DNA of 64,000 nt from Arion vulgaris. Its lineage: Eukaryota; Mollusca; Gastropoda; Stylommatophora; Arionidae. Location of the stretch: the NCBI GenBank assembly GCA_020796225.1, contig CM036754.1, positions 46,246,084-46,310,083 on the forward strand, given 5' to 3'. How positions within the stretch are numbered: the first letter of the stretch is position 1; each line of letters opens with the position of its first letter. Position numbers and translations under genes: made by a program. Under the pieces are notes generated by a model. That model worked only from the letters and a program-made list of their open reading frames with translations, did no database searches and was not told the DNA's origin. Shown piece by piece: positions 49,321 through 60,400 of this stretch.

Positions 49321-50619
49321 TTACTGGCTGGACAAATTGTAATCCATCTCGGTGCCAGTACTCGTCTTCCTCTCGGAGCACGCTTCAACACACTTCTTCC
49401 AGAACTGCATGTCTATCATTGAGAAGGACTCACGTGTCAGAACTTCAACATCACACATTTTAAACGTCCTGTTCTGTTCGGCAACTTGCTATTTTACTTT
49501 AGCCCAGACAAGCTCTATCGGATTGAGGTGAGCATGATATGCAGGTAGTCGCAAAGACGTGGCCGTATTCCGCAATGATTTTGTCAATATGAAACACCTT
49601 TGTCTTATTTGTCATCCTCACCAGGTGCAACAACTCGGGTTTCAAATATGTATCATCGAAGCTGACATTTTCCTTAGCAAGCCAAGTCCTAATTTGATCT
49701 TTTGTATTTGATACAGTTGGTACTTTGTCTTCCGCTGATACTGCGTTGTGATAGGATGCATTATCCATTACCAAGCATGATGGTCTGTTTAGAATTGGGA
49801 GTAGATCTTTCTCCATCCAGTGCCTGAAAATATGTCCATTCATTTCTGTGTGGTAGTCCCTACCGTCGGTACTTTTGATTGGAAAATAAGTCCAGCGTCA
49901 TGGACAAGACCTTCTTCACTGCTTCCTGCATGTGTTAGTATAATACGCTGGCCTTTGCTGCTTGGTATTTTTCTTTTTTGTTCACCGTCTACTGATTGCC
50001 ATTCTTTAGCATTGGTGTGGTGAGCATTGACCCAGGATTCGTCCAAATATACAATATCATAACCTTGCCTCCGCCGCTCACGGATCTGCCTCAGGTATTT
50101 ACTTCGGGCAGAAATTAAATGTGGCTTTTCACAAATAATATTCCTGCCGCCTATAGTTTTTCTGAAGGTGAAGCCGGCGGCTCTTACAATTTTTCATAGA
50201 GTACTTTTAGAAATGTCTATGCTGCAATCTGATTGCAGTTTTAATTTCAGTTTCCTGAGAGTAACAAGTTGATTTGTCGCAAACATTTTCAAGAGCTCCC
50301 GTCTTATGACATCTATGTCAAAGTCGTCAATTGTTCTTTTCCTTCCTTGCTTGACATTAGTGCACTTTGTGTCCTGTTTAATCCATCGGGAAAAGGATTC
50401 TCTATTCAGACCAAGCGCCAGTTGCGTTCGTTTCTCAGGGTTATGAATATCGCAATATAGATGACCTCTCTTAGATTCCTTACGGAAGTGTTGGTATAGT
50501 AAAACTGTAACCTTCTGCATTGCTATAAATGTGCACTTCATTATGAATGTGATATCAATGTCAGTTTTGATAAGCCAACAAATATGATACAATAGCTTCA
50601 TACAAATAGCGAGATACAC
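49321..50619 (-). pseudogene. DDE transposase (DD82E), inactivated
   Basis: Reading from 50,619 down: N-terminal region with a helix-turn-helix-like segment (KRTIDDFDIDVIRRELLKMF, TLRKLKLKLQSD), then the catalytic core. First Asp in VYLDESWVNAHHT, then GKGQRIILTHAG-like (here SKGQRIILTHAG) and LIFQSK. Second Asp is in LVMDNASYHN, codon 49,763-49,765. The Glu is in HLNPIELVWAKVK, codon 49,513-49,515. The interval is 247 nt, that is 82 codons plus one extra base, located in an AAA run at about 49,553-49,555. That base shifts the frame before NPIE. Two nonsense codons are also present (50,194-50,196 and 49,489-49,491). The C-terminus ends at 49,321. No autonomous activity is expected. Start codon uncertain. 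Confidence 0.88.
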
Positions 50620-50876
50620 CTATGACTATACAACGGTATCCAAATTATAACGTCATATGCTTTCCGCTTTCAAAGTCGACTGGGTTAGGTGCACGGGAAT
50701 TCGTGAAACTCACGATATTTCATTGTTACCATAATGTATTTTTAGAACAACGCGTCTGTGTACCGTAAATCTGTTACTATTGTGTACAATCCGGTGAGGT
50801 TGATTTTAATATAACCTGAAGAATAAATATTTCAAACTACATCAAATTTTCTTGGAAAAAAAATATTTCATGGACA

Positions 50877-50978
50877 TCATGGATATTCTAAGGCTGCTTG
50901 CAAAAAATCACTGAGATCCAACAGGTAGTTTTCGAGAAAATCAATTTCAAACGTGCTCACGAATTAATGGACAGACTA
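50877..50978. repeat. Right terminal inverted repeat of the DD82E transposon
   Basis: Inverted partner of 48,804-48,905. Confidence 0.95.
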
Positions 50979-50980
50979 TA

Positions 50981-51830
50981 GTAGTGCAGACGTAGTCACG
51001 TTTAATGAGATCCGCTCGCAACACAGACGAGCGGAATCCCAGAGTGACTATTAATTCACATCTTACCTGGCCGATGGGAAAAGCGGAACCATAAAGGGAT
51101 GAGGGGGGCATCCAGAGAAGAGACGTGGGCTCGCGTGTAGCAAAACTTGGGCCCGAGATGAGCTGCACGTGGGCCCACATAGGGCGAAACTCGGAGCCTT
51201 GAGGTGGAGGTCCGAGTCGAGCTCAGTGTCTGGACAGTCTAGAGGCATGGTAAATGTGAGCACGGTGAGAACAGGTGGAAATGGTGGGCGTGCACCAAGG
51301 CAGAACGAGCACGCATGAGGACGATGCACGGATGGGCCCACCAGTAGGGCAGACGTGCATGGCGCTGATGGTAAAGTGACGAGGGGGCGAGTCAGGCGGT
51401 GAATGGACCACCCAAATGTGCAGATAAACTGGAAAGCCCAGCAGAGGCTTGATTCCAGTGCGCGTTTCCGCTAGCAGGGAACTACTACTGCGTTGTAGTC
51501 AGATTGGGAACAATCAAAGGCCAGCAGAGCAAACCGTACACAAAACTGGACGGTAGGCAAACCAAGTAGTCCATAAAAATCTGGTTACCTGGACAGATGA
51601 CGCTCATCAACCCAAGAGGGTAGGTCGTCTAAGGGTCGCTACCCTAAAAGAAAATAGCAACCTGCTGTCTTGCAGGTCGGCTAGGGACAGCCAAAGGCTA
51701 ACGGAGAGCGAACCCAGTAAACGCTGGTTGAAATCGGACACGTCGTCGAAGGACAAGCACTAGAGCTCCAAATGGTACTGAAGATGTGACGCAAAAAAAC
51801 GGTCTTGGCTAAGGATGTTTATATATCACA
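50981..51830. repeat. Right part of the interrupted unclassified repeat
   Basis: Only the first bases align with 22,640 (reversed). 51,680-51,800 (GGGACAGCCAAAGGCTAACG, GAGCGAACCCAGTAAACGCT) matches the reverse complement of 55,960-56,080. No coding signal. Unusually GC-rich for this window around 51,060-51,480. Confidence 0.55.
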
Positions 51831-51857
51831 ATAAGAATGATAAAAATGACCACAAAG

Positions 51858-51888
51858 AGCGAGAGAGAGGAGAGAGAGAGAGAGAGAA
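51858..51888. repeat. (GA)n microsatellite
   Basis: GAGCGAGAGAGAGGAGAGAGA-type run. Confidence 0.9.
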
Positions 51889-52084
51889 CTTCAGAGGCGT
51901 GCGATAAATCATCAATCGTATACATCAATATCGGAATAACATTGACCAATATAGAAACGCGTTCCGTAAATATTTTTAATTATTGAATGGTTTAAAATGT
52001 ATTTTGGTTTCCCTGCTTATGCCGCCCCCTTACGGTACCGCCTGATACGACCGCCTCTCTGTATCATAGCACGGCCCTGTAGGT

Positions 52085-52208
52085 ACACATGATCAAGGTT
52101 AGACATGTGGGTGTTATATGTTCCGTCTTTTCGCTCAGCTCGTTTTCTCTGCACCTCAGCAGTACGACGACTCTCAGCATTGCGAGTTCCGTTTGTGTTG
52201 TTACAGTG
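52085..52208 (-). mobile_element. LINE (second family) 3' UTR, left part
   Basis: ACATGATCAAGGTTAGACAT, GCTCGTTTTCTCTG and GTGTTGTTACAGTG match 39,838-39,957. It continues at 53,284 (CCACATTTGGCGATCTTGCG) after the nested Penelope-like insertion. Confidence 0.8.
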
Positions 52209-53269
52209 TCGAAATATTCACAAAATAGATGAGACTGCAGTAAAACTATTTGATTGGCAAAACACGTACTCACAAAGTACTGTAGTTTTACAAATTACAA
52301 AAACAATGACAAAATACAGCAACGTTTCGACCAACAAGGCCTTTGTCAAGCAAACGAACAACAGGAGTGACAAATTAAAAAAAAAATGGACGACCAAATA
52401 CAAACGTTTCTAATGAAAATCTGGGAATAAAAACGAATAACGAAATAAATGTAACACAAAAACACATAAAAACTAGAAATAGAACGGAAGAGAAACAATG
52501 AAAATCTAGTAAATATATAACTTGAATACATGCAACATATACCCATATAGATTACAAGGCATGTGCATATGTGCATGTGTATATGTGCATCAGTAGGCTT
52601 GTAATATACTGATGTAGTGATAGTGGATAGGAGTATGGTGATAGTAATGTCAAGAAAGTTGACACAAGTAGTGGAGATGTGAGAAGTAAAACGAATGTGA
52701 ATGGGTTGAATGGGTTGAAAACATTAATGAAATTAATGAAGCGTGACAAATCGGTTTCAGGCATATCAGTAATGCCAATACAGTCATCAATGTATCTGTG
52801 ATAGACGGAAGGGGGCCATCATATGTAGTCCATACTAGGTGTTCAAGATAACCCATGAATAGACAAGCATAACTAGGTCCCATTTTAGTACCCATGGCAA
52901 CCCCACTGATCAGCACAAAGAATTGGTCATTAAACTGAAAGGAGTTAAGAGTGAGAACTAGTTCAGCAAGACGAAACCTTGTAATCTATATGGGTATATG
53001 TTGCATGTATTCAAATTATATATTTACTAGATTTTTCATTGTTTTTCTTCCGTTCTATTTCTAGTTTTTATGTGTTTTTGTGTTACATTTATTTCGTTAT
53101 TCGTTTTTATTCCCAGATTTTCATTAGAAACGTTTGTATTTGGTCGTCCATTTGTTTTTGTTTTTAATTTATCACTCCTGTTGTTCGTTTGCTTGATAAA
53201 GACCTTGTTGGTCGAAACGTTGCTGTATTTTGTCATTGTTTTTGTAAAACTACAGTACTTTGTGATTAC
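52209..53269. mobile_element. Penelope-like element with inverted terminal arms and 14-bp TSD, nested in a LINE
   Basis: GTGTTGTTACAGTG flanks both ends (52,195-52,208 and 53,270-53,283). About 290-bp inverted arms at 52,272-52,560 and 52,977-53,267 contain a hammerhead-like core. The centre, on the minus strand, carries the RT motif AMGTKMGPSYACLFMGYLE, and in a shifted frame YIDDCIGITDMPETD, the YIDD catalytic motif. The internal region is too short for a full element (heavy internal loss). It is related to 46,375-47,400, which carries the GIY-YIG end. Confidence 0.85.
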
Positions 53270-53283
53270 GTGTTGTTACAGTG

Positions 53284-53455
53284 CCACATTTGGCGATCTT
53301 GCGCAAGGGATCCCCAGCACGCGGTGTCTATATCTAAGCATTTTAGAGAGACTTTAAGCGTGTCTTTATAGCGTTATTTTGTCTGCCCATCAACCGTGTA
53401 TCTGCCCCCATCACGCTCGCCATACATCAACTGTTTTGGGATGCGTGTGAGGAAG
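53284..53455 (-). mobile_element. LINE (second family) 3' region, right part
   Basis: CCACATTTGGCGATCTTGCG, CAGCACGCGGTGTCTATATC and CGCCATACATCAACTGTTTT match 39,958-40,110, continuing the sequence broken at 52,208. Confidence 0.8.
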
Positions 53456-53733
53456 ACAACGTTAATGAGAGAGACAATGAAAGTATGAGAGATAAAGAGA
53501 ATTAAGTAAGATGTCATCTCTTAGTCCAACATAAGCATATCTGAAAGTGTTTATCAAGATATCACTTAGGAATATCAACGGAGATTGCATTGTTTGAAAC
53601 TTGCTATTGTTTAGATGCCCCGCCCCCACATTAATCTATTGTTTACAGAACCCCTTTGTGCCCTACATCAGACAATCAGAAGGAGATCGCAACATCAGCA
53701 CAACTGGTATATGGACTACTTCGTCTCACTAGT
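53456..53733. other. Spacer, nothing recognised
   Basis: No gene or repeat match in the window; leads into the two-unit relic of the 39-bp array. Confidence 0.45.
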
Positions 53734-53825
53734 GTATACACACACATACACACACTTTTGGGATGTTATGTATATACACGCATACTTAAGGGAATGGGAA
53801 AATATGTATACACACAATTATGTGT
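53734..53825. repeat. Two-unit relic of the 39-bp array upstream of gene B
   Basis: GTATACACACACATACACAC, then TTTTGGGATG, GTATATACACGCATACTTAA, GGGAATGGGAAAATATGTAT and ACACACAATTATG. These are about two diverged units of the 1-16,275 monomer in the same order and strand, about 540 bp before the gene B ATG. Confidence 0.8.
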
Positions 53826-53906
53826 GCTAAATTAAGCTTGCATTAACACACTAGAGTGCCTCAAGCGTGAATGTTTTCACACACTTACAAATTATATTCT
53901 AAGTAA

Positions 53907-54368
53907 TGTACACATTTGTCATGATCACGTGTGTGTCACATGTCTAACTTGTCAACATAAAACAAACGTCAATAACTGTGCGTCAAGATCAGGCTTGGTA
54001 AAGTAAAAGGCAATCTATCTATATTGGTAAAGTGTTCCTTCAAGATTACAAGCAGTCGCAAGCGGGAGGTCGGGACTTATCTCACTTCCCGTCTGTCGAT
54101 AAGACTAGACACAAATCCAGTGTCGCCACTTCAAGTTTACATACTACTTCAACTACTTCAAGGATCACAAACAAAGGCTAGGTTAAAAATAACTTGTTAT
54201 CGCGTGACTATTGTTCTTTGATTTAAAAAAAAAAAACTAGAACTCCTATTTAAGCCGGTAATTTATCTGTAGTAGACGCACAACTTGATGCAACAAGCAA
54301 GGTAAAAGTCTGAAATAATAATCATTCAGTAGATATTGACTGAAACCGAAAGTTGACGAATCTCTAAT
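53907..54368 (+). promoter_or_regulatory. FReD gene B 5' flank
   Basis: Aligns with 17,119-17,569. TATA-like TATTTAAG at 54,247-54,254, then CCGGTAATT, 122 bp before ATG. Downstream, CAACAAGCAAGGTAAAAGTC is shared with gene A. Promoter role inferred. Confidence 0.55.
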
Positions 54369-54495
54369 ATGGCGGGATTTGCTCATTCAATGATAGTAGT
54401 TCTGCTACTATTTATCTGCAACGTTTCACTGATTCAGGGTAGACCTGGCGAGAACATTGAAGTGCTCAACCATGCAGATGTCAATAGATATCCAG
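54369..54495 (+). CDS. FReD gene B exon 1 (signal peptide and linker)
   Basis: 127 nt, donor CCAG|GTACGT. Differs from gene A at 4 of 42 residues. Confidence 0.9.
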
Positions 54496-57400
54496 GTACG
54501 TTTTACTTAAATCAAAATATATATCTTTGATACTTTGTTCAATTGACTAGCCACATTTTGTGCTGGAGAGTGAGTGAGAGTCTGCACAAGTTCACATTTA
54601 ACACAAAAACATCTCATATTCATGATTTAATTGATTATTATTCAATTTTTTGAGATAATTAACATAATAAAATAAATAATATATTGACATAACTCATAAC
54701 TGTTAATGAGTTAAACTAGTGACTCAGAGTGGTGAGTGTCACCAGTGTGTGAGTGCAGTAGACTAGGTCCTAAGTAGCGTACACTGAGTAACTGTGTACT
54801 GAGTGTACACTGTACACTTCAGTCAGTGTAGGATACAGAGCAGTCAAAGTTTGTCTTGGTCTTCTACTTTTCCTGAATACTCACTCAGTGTAGTTGCTAT
54901 TTGATGCATGCTTGGGAGAGTTTGTCTTTGTTCATCTAGAAAGTGGTATAATATAATAAAATAATAGCCATCCATAGCAAGCGATGATAACAGTCTCAGA
55001 CGTGTGCTTCTGCACCTCTGGTGTTTGCGGAGGGGACTGTTACACTATAAAGTCCATTCCTAGAACACAATCCCCTACCACAGGTGGGACATACACTGAT
55101 ATAGGATTAAGGTTAGACATGTGGGTGATGTGTGTTCTGTTTTTTTCGCGCAGCTCGTTTTCTCAATGCGGCTGTTGTTTGATTTGTAGTTGTCTGAAAC
55201 TGTATCTTGTGCTGCATTTGGATTAAAGTGAGGAAAAGCTGCACTATTTGTCAACCTCGCTCTCTCGTCTAGTACTATGTGTATCCAGGGGCAAGACAAG
55301 TCGAGATGACTGGAGAGAGTACCAGATGCAGTAGATGACCAGGGCTTCCTGCATGCCTTGCCATGCTCTATGCAGTCCTCACTGCTCTGCTGTGGTTCGC
55401 CTTTCTAACCGTTGAGCCAGCTAGTGGTCTCATCCGCAAAGTTAGCCGGATTCAGTCTTTATTTGCATAGGTTATAATATGTTGTGATTGTAGGTGACTT
55501 ATATATACGTGTATAGGGTACTCTTGTCATTTACTGAGTGACTTACACTACATTTTGGGCCCAGATTTGTCTTCAGTCTCTGTTTGCTTAGTCAGTTTGC
55601 AATGATGTATCATGTTACCAAAACCATCATTTGGAAGTGGAGTTTTTACGTGGTCAACTCTGGTTTTTTCTCTCTCTCATCTTATTCACTGTATCTTAGG
55701 ACCCATAGTGGGTCCACATATTAGCCACCCCAACACGCCTTCATCCTTGGATCCTTCATGTCGTTATTTTAGTGTGCTAAACACCCCTCTCCTCTGTGGC
55801 TCTTGATCCATACTGAACATGTATCTTAGTCTTTTCCCCCCCAGACCAGGATTCTCTCTCGCGCAATCACCAACCAGATTGATGTACAAATTTCTCCATA
55901 AATTCTATTCATGTGGAAATCTGATTCATGCAGCCTTAGCACTGGTGTGTTTACATCACATCTTTAGCGCCATTTGGAGTTCTGGTGCTTATCCTTCGGC
56001 GATGTGTTGGTTTTAGGCAGCATTTACTGGGTTCGCTCTCTCCTTCAGCCTTTGGCTGTTTCCAGCCAAAGCAAGGCAGCAGACTCCCATAGCCTTTGAC
56101 TCTCCCGAGGCTCCCACAAGTGGGCTATTTGCCCATAGCTGGGGGTCTGGATCTTGGGTATCAGGGTAAATCCACTAATATCATGGGGGCAGACCTCCAC
56201 CGAAATTTTTGTCGGGTTAACTCCCCAAGGACATTATTTTTTAAAAACAGGATTCATTCCAAAGATGTAATGTAGCCTCCAGATCACATGATCCATTCTG
56301 ATGATGAAGTATAGCCTCCAGATCACATGATCCATTCTGAAGATGTATTGTAACACAAAATTCATACGGACGATGTAACTTAATATAAAATTTGGTCTAT
56401 GTTGTCTACAGATTGTACCTCCTTGCTGAAAGCTGGATACAATGTCTCGGGAGTCTACAGACTGACTCTCAACAACACAGACTTCCGGGTATGTCACTCA
56501 CGTCAGATAGAACCAAGTGTTTTCTCTCTGTGTTCTTCAATATCTATCAGTATTATTTGGTTTATGATATCTGTTATGTTTGTCTTCTGTATGAGAACTA
56601 TCCATTCTAAGAAAATAAAGTGTTACTGTAGAATAATAAACATTATTTATTCTATGAGGCTGTTGTCATCATCCTTCGATGGACAGCCATTATTATTTAT
56701 GATATATGTTCCCGATTATTATGATATATGTTCCCTATTATTATGTAGATTCCTTCAATAGTCTGTTTCCCCCCAATATTCTGAAGTTTTCCTGAAAAAT
56801 CTATGTTCTCCAGTGGTATATAGGTTCTTCAATAGTATGTATGTTTTATATATGTTCCTAGAATATAGAAGTGAGCTCAGCAAGGTTTCTGCCAACAAGA
56901 AGTGAGCTCAGCAAGGTTTCTGCCAACAAGAAGTAGTCAGCAAGGGTTCTGCCAACAAGAGAATTCTAGTGGGTACCATGACGCTGTTAAGTTCCTGGTA
57001 ATGAGAAGTAGACAAACTCTCAAAGAAGGGAGAAGAATGTGAACAAGTAGAAAATAAAATCACATAATTTGAAGAGAAAAGAACTTAAACTATCCAACGA
57101 CGACTATCACACATTCCATAGACAGGACAGACCATCATCTTCCAACTCAGGACAGGACATAACAGACTGAATAAACACACCGGCTACGATTATCTACATC
57201 CCCTCTGTGTATATATATATGACTGCGAGAATTCCTGGTCAAATGTGGTGTAGCTAGACAAGAGTTGCTATACTGCTAGCCAAAGAAGAATAGTAAACTA
57301 ACAAAAAACGGTGTCGTTAGTCACCATACGCTGAGAGACATACTCACGGGGAGATTGGTGCACTTATGGACTAATTGGTTCTATGTGCAGTGATGATAAT

Positions 57401-60400
57401 CCGATGACTAAAACTAAACTATTTATATTCCTACAATATTGTGTTTGTTCTATGCTCATTCCTACAGTATTGTGTATGTTCTATGTTTGTTCTAAAAAAC
57501 AATCTACAGCTATCATGTGAATTCATTGATGGAACTGCCTTCACTGTGATAGTCAGACGATGGAGCAATTCCATCTCTTTCATACAGACCTGGGCAACCT
57601 ATGAGAATGGCTTTGGAAATCCAGCAGATAACTACTGGGCAGGACTTGGAGTCATTTACTTACTTGCACTTCAAGGTTAGAACAAAATAATAGCCTACAT
57701 TGCAATCGCTTTCTTCTGTGATTGTTCTCCTGTAATCACTTTCTCTTCTATAACCACACCAATATCTCTCATACATATCTGTTTCTTGTACCTTTTAACC
57801 TGATTGGAGCATAGACCCTCAACCAACTTAGGTCAAGTCTTCCTATCTTTAGCTATCTCTTGTTTCTCCCTCCATGTCTTTAGTAAATCATTAATCTCTG
57901 TTTCCAGATATGGACATCCATATAAATTTTACTACGCGAAATGGAGAAACCAGATTCACATGAAGCTGTTTATCAAAAATCATTTTCCAGGGGTGGAAAT
58001 TGAACACCCATGCCGCCAGATCTCTGTGTATTTCTTAGATTCTCTATTATTCATGTTCCCTGCAGGTTCCAGGAAAGGGCCCTTTCTTGCTATATTCCCC
58101 TTGAGTTTTCTCAAGTTGTGTCTTGCCTGTCCATGATCTTCGTCTTTTCTTTACCTCTTGGTTCACTGGAATATGTCTCATTCTCTCCGAAAGTTCCTCA
58201 TTTTTGACATATCACAAATATGTGCATTTAGGGATTTATTGCATATGTTATGTCTGCTGTATATGAAGTGAATTTCTTACCATCTGGTGTATCCTTTACT
58301 TGATAAAACCCTTTGATCGAAACGTCAGTGTATTGTTATTGTACTTTGTAAAAACTACAGTACTTTGTTTCGGGCATGTGATGAGGAGGGAGGTTTAGAA
58401 CACATTGTAACAACCGGTAAAATCGAGGGTAGACGAGACAGGAAGACAGAAAATTTTGGATAGCCTGACTTCATGGCACTTTAGAGCGTCAACATCTGAG
58501 TTGATAGCAAACACAAACGACAGAGATTTGTGGAGATCCATGATCGCCTATGCTAGCCGACACGGCACCTGATGATGACTTTGTTTTTGCGGATTTCACC
58601 ATTGTTACATAATTTTACTGCAGTCTTCCTTATATTGACCCAAAATATCAGTAAATCAGTGACTTGTTTACAAAAGTCTGAGTTATAATCTTTGATGTGT
58701 TTAACTGGGTTAACTGACCTACAGCACTCTGATACAAGTTTAACTCTCACAATCTCAAGTAACCTGTAATGTGAGCGGCATAGATGGTGGGAGAAATATT
58801 TCAGATCAAAAAACAGTAGCAAATACTTTTTTATTTCACCAGTCAGTTTTTGCAACCTACCCGTTGGGATGTTAAAATCTTAGCTATTAATATCCAGTAT
58901 TTTAGACTAATTTCACATGGTGCTCCCAGATAGACGAATCTACGTAAAAGCAAGACAAGAGACTTGGCATGATGAGAAAACTTGCAGGCTCCACGTGGGG
59001 AGCAAACAGCAAAATCCTCAATAAGCTATACACTTGAAGAGTGCGACCAGTCCTGGTGTACGGCATTGCAGCTTGGGACAAGGAATCCAACACGCAATTT
59101 GCCAAAGTGAGCAACACCCAAAATCGGGCAGCACACATCACAGGAGCCATGAAGGCCACGCCCATCACTGCGATGGAAGCAATCACATCCCTCCAACCTA
59201 TGAAAGATCAGAGAGACAAAAAAGTTACACAACTGGCGGAGAAATTCAAGCGACTTAACTCCCACCCCATGTATGACAGAATGAACGGATTGGGAAGGGG
59301 CAGGTTAAAGAGATCCAGCTTTGCAAAAAGTGCCAAAGCACTGATCCAAGATGATCCAGCCATAGCCAACTGCAAACCCAGACTTATACCGGCAACCTAC
59401 AAGAACCCGCAGTGGGAGACCAAGATGCCAGAGCTAAGAGAATCAATACCTGGCATAAAAAAAAAGGCAAGCAAGCTGCGAAAGGAGAGATTACAGAAGA
59501 ATTCATAGCGACAGCGTACCTTGAGATAGCGTGGACACACTTGTACACCGACGGATCGGCAAAGAATGCGATTAGCTATGAAGGAGGAGGAATAGTGCTT
59601 AAACTCCCACGACAAGTGAAGGTCACAAAGGCAATATCCACAGGAAAGTACTCGCAACAACTACCGTGCTGAGACTGAGGCACTAAGAGTAGCCGCCGAA
59701 ATGACCCTAGAGAGAAGCTAGAGAGTATCACTACATACAACAAAGTAGTGATATTCACGGACGCCCAGTTGGCCGTCAAAGCACTAAAAAGCTCAACTGG
59801 CACAGAGCTAAACGAGCTAAAAATGATCCTTTGAGTAATAACAAGCTCATTCAAACGCACAGTCATAGAGTGGATCCCTTCACACTGCAATATAAGGGGG
59901 ACGAAGAGGCAGACAGGCTAGCAAAGGCAGGAGGATGACTGCCGCAGACTTATTACGAGATCAGCCGAGGAAGGGTAAAACAACCATCTGATGGTGATAT
60001 AGAGAGATTTGGTCACAAGACCACCCTCAACACAGTGCCAAAGATGGGTACTATGGTCTGTCCCATAGTAATCAAGTTATCATATTCCACCTCCGTACCA
60101 GCCATAACAGACTCCGGGCCCATATGTACAACAAATTTAAAATTGGCACAGCTAGCCTGTGCCACTGCGAGCAGACGGACATGACGGTAGAGCACATACT
60201 GCAAGACTGCCCACTGCTAGCAGGCCTGAGAAACGAAACCTGGCCAGAAAATATCAAACTAAATGAGAAGCTGTACGGAGGGATGGAGTCCCTTAAAAAC
60301 AACAGCAGAATTTATGTGGAAATCTGGTACATCAGTCTAGCGGTTATCGCGAGAGACTAATTAATTTTTGACCAGTTTCCTTCCATCTTGATATTTTTTA

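Larger units (their letters stand above)
48804..50978 (-). mobile_element. IS630/Tc1/mariner-type transposon, DD82E (Sailor-like), 2,175 bp
   Basis: Terminal inverted repeats of 102 bp (48,804-48,905 and 50,877-50,978), beginning TAGTCTGTCCATTAATTCG, with three mismatches, flanked by TA on both sides (48,802-48,803; 50,979-50,980). It encodes a DDE transposase on the minus strand. The exact empty site is visible in the related repeat copy at 22,640-22,660 (reverse: CTACAGGTAGTGG-TA-GTAGTGCAAG). The DD82E spacing matches the family described as Sailor, as I recall. Confidence 0.93.

Noticed and set aside
50947..51411. Proline-rich minus-strand ORFs in the GC-rich segment
   Set aside because: No family resemblance and no conservation in related repeat copies; base composition alone explains the open frame.
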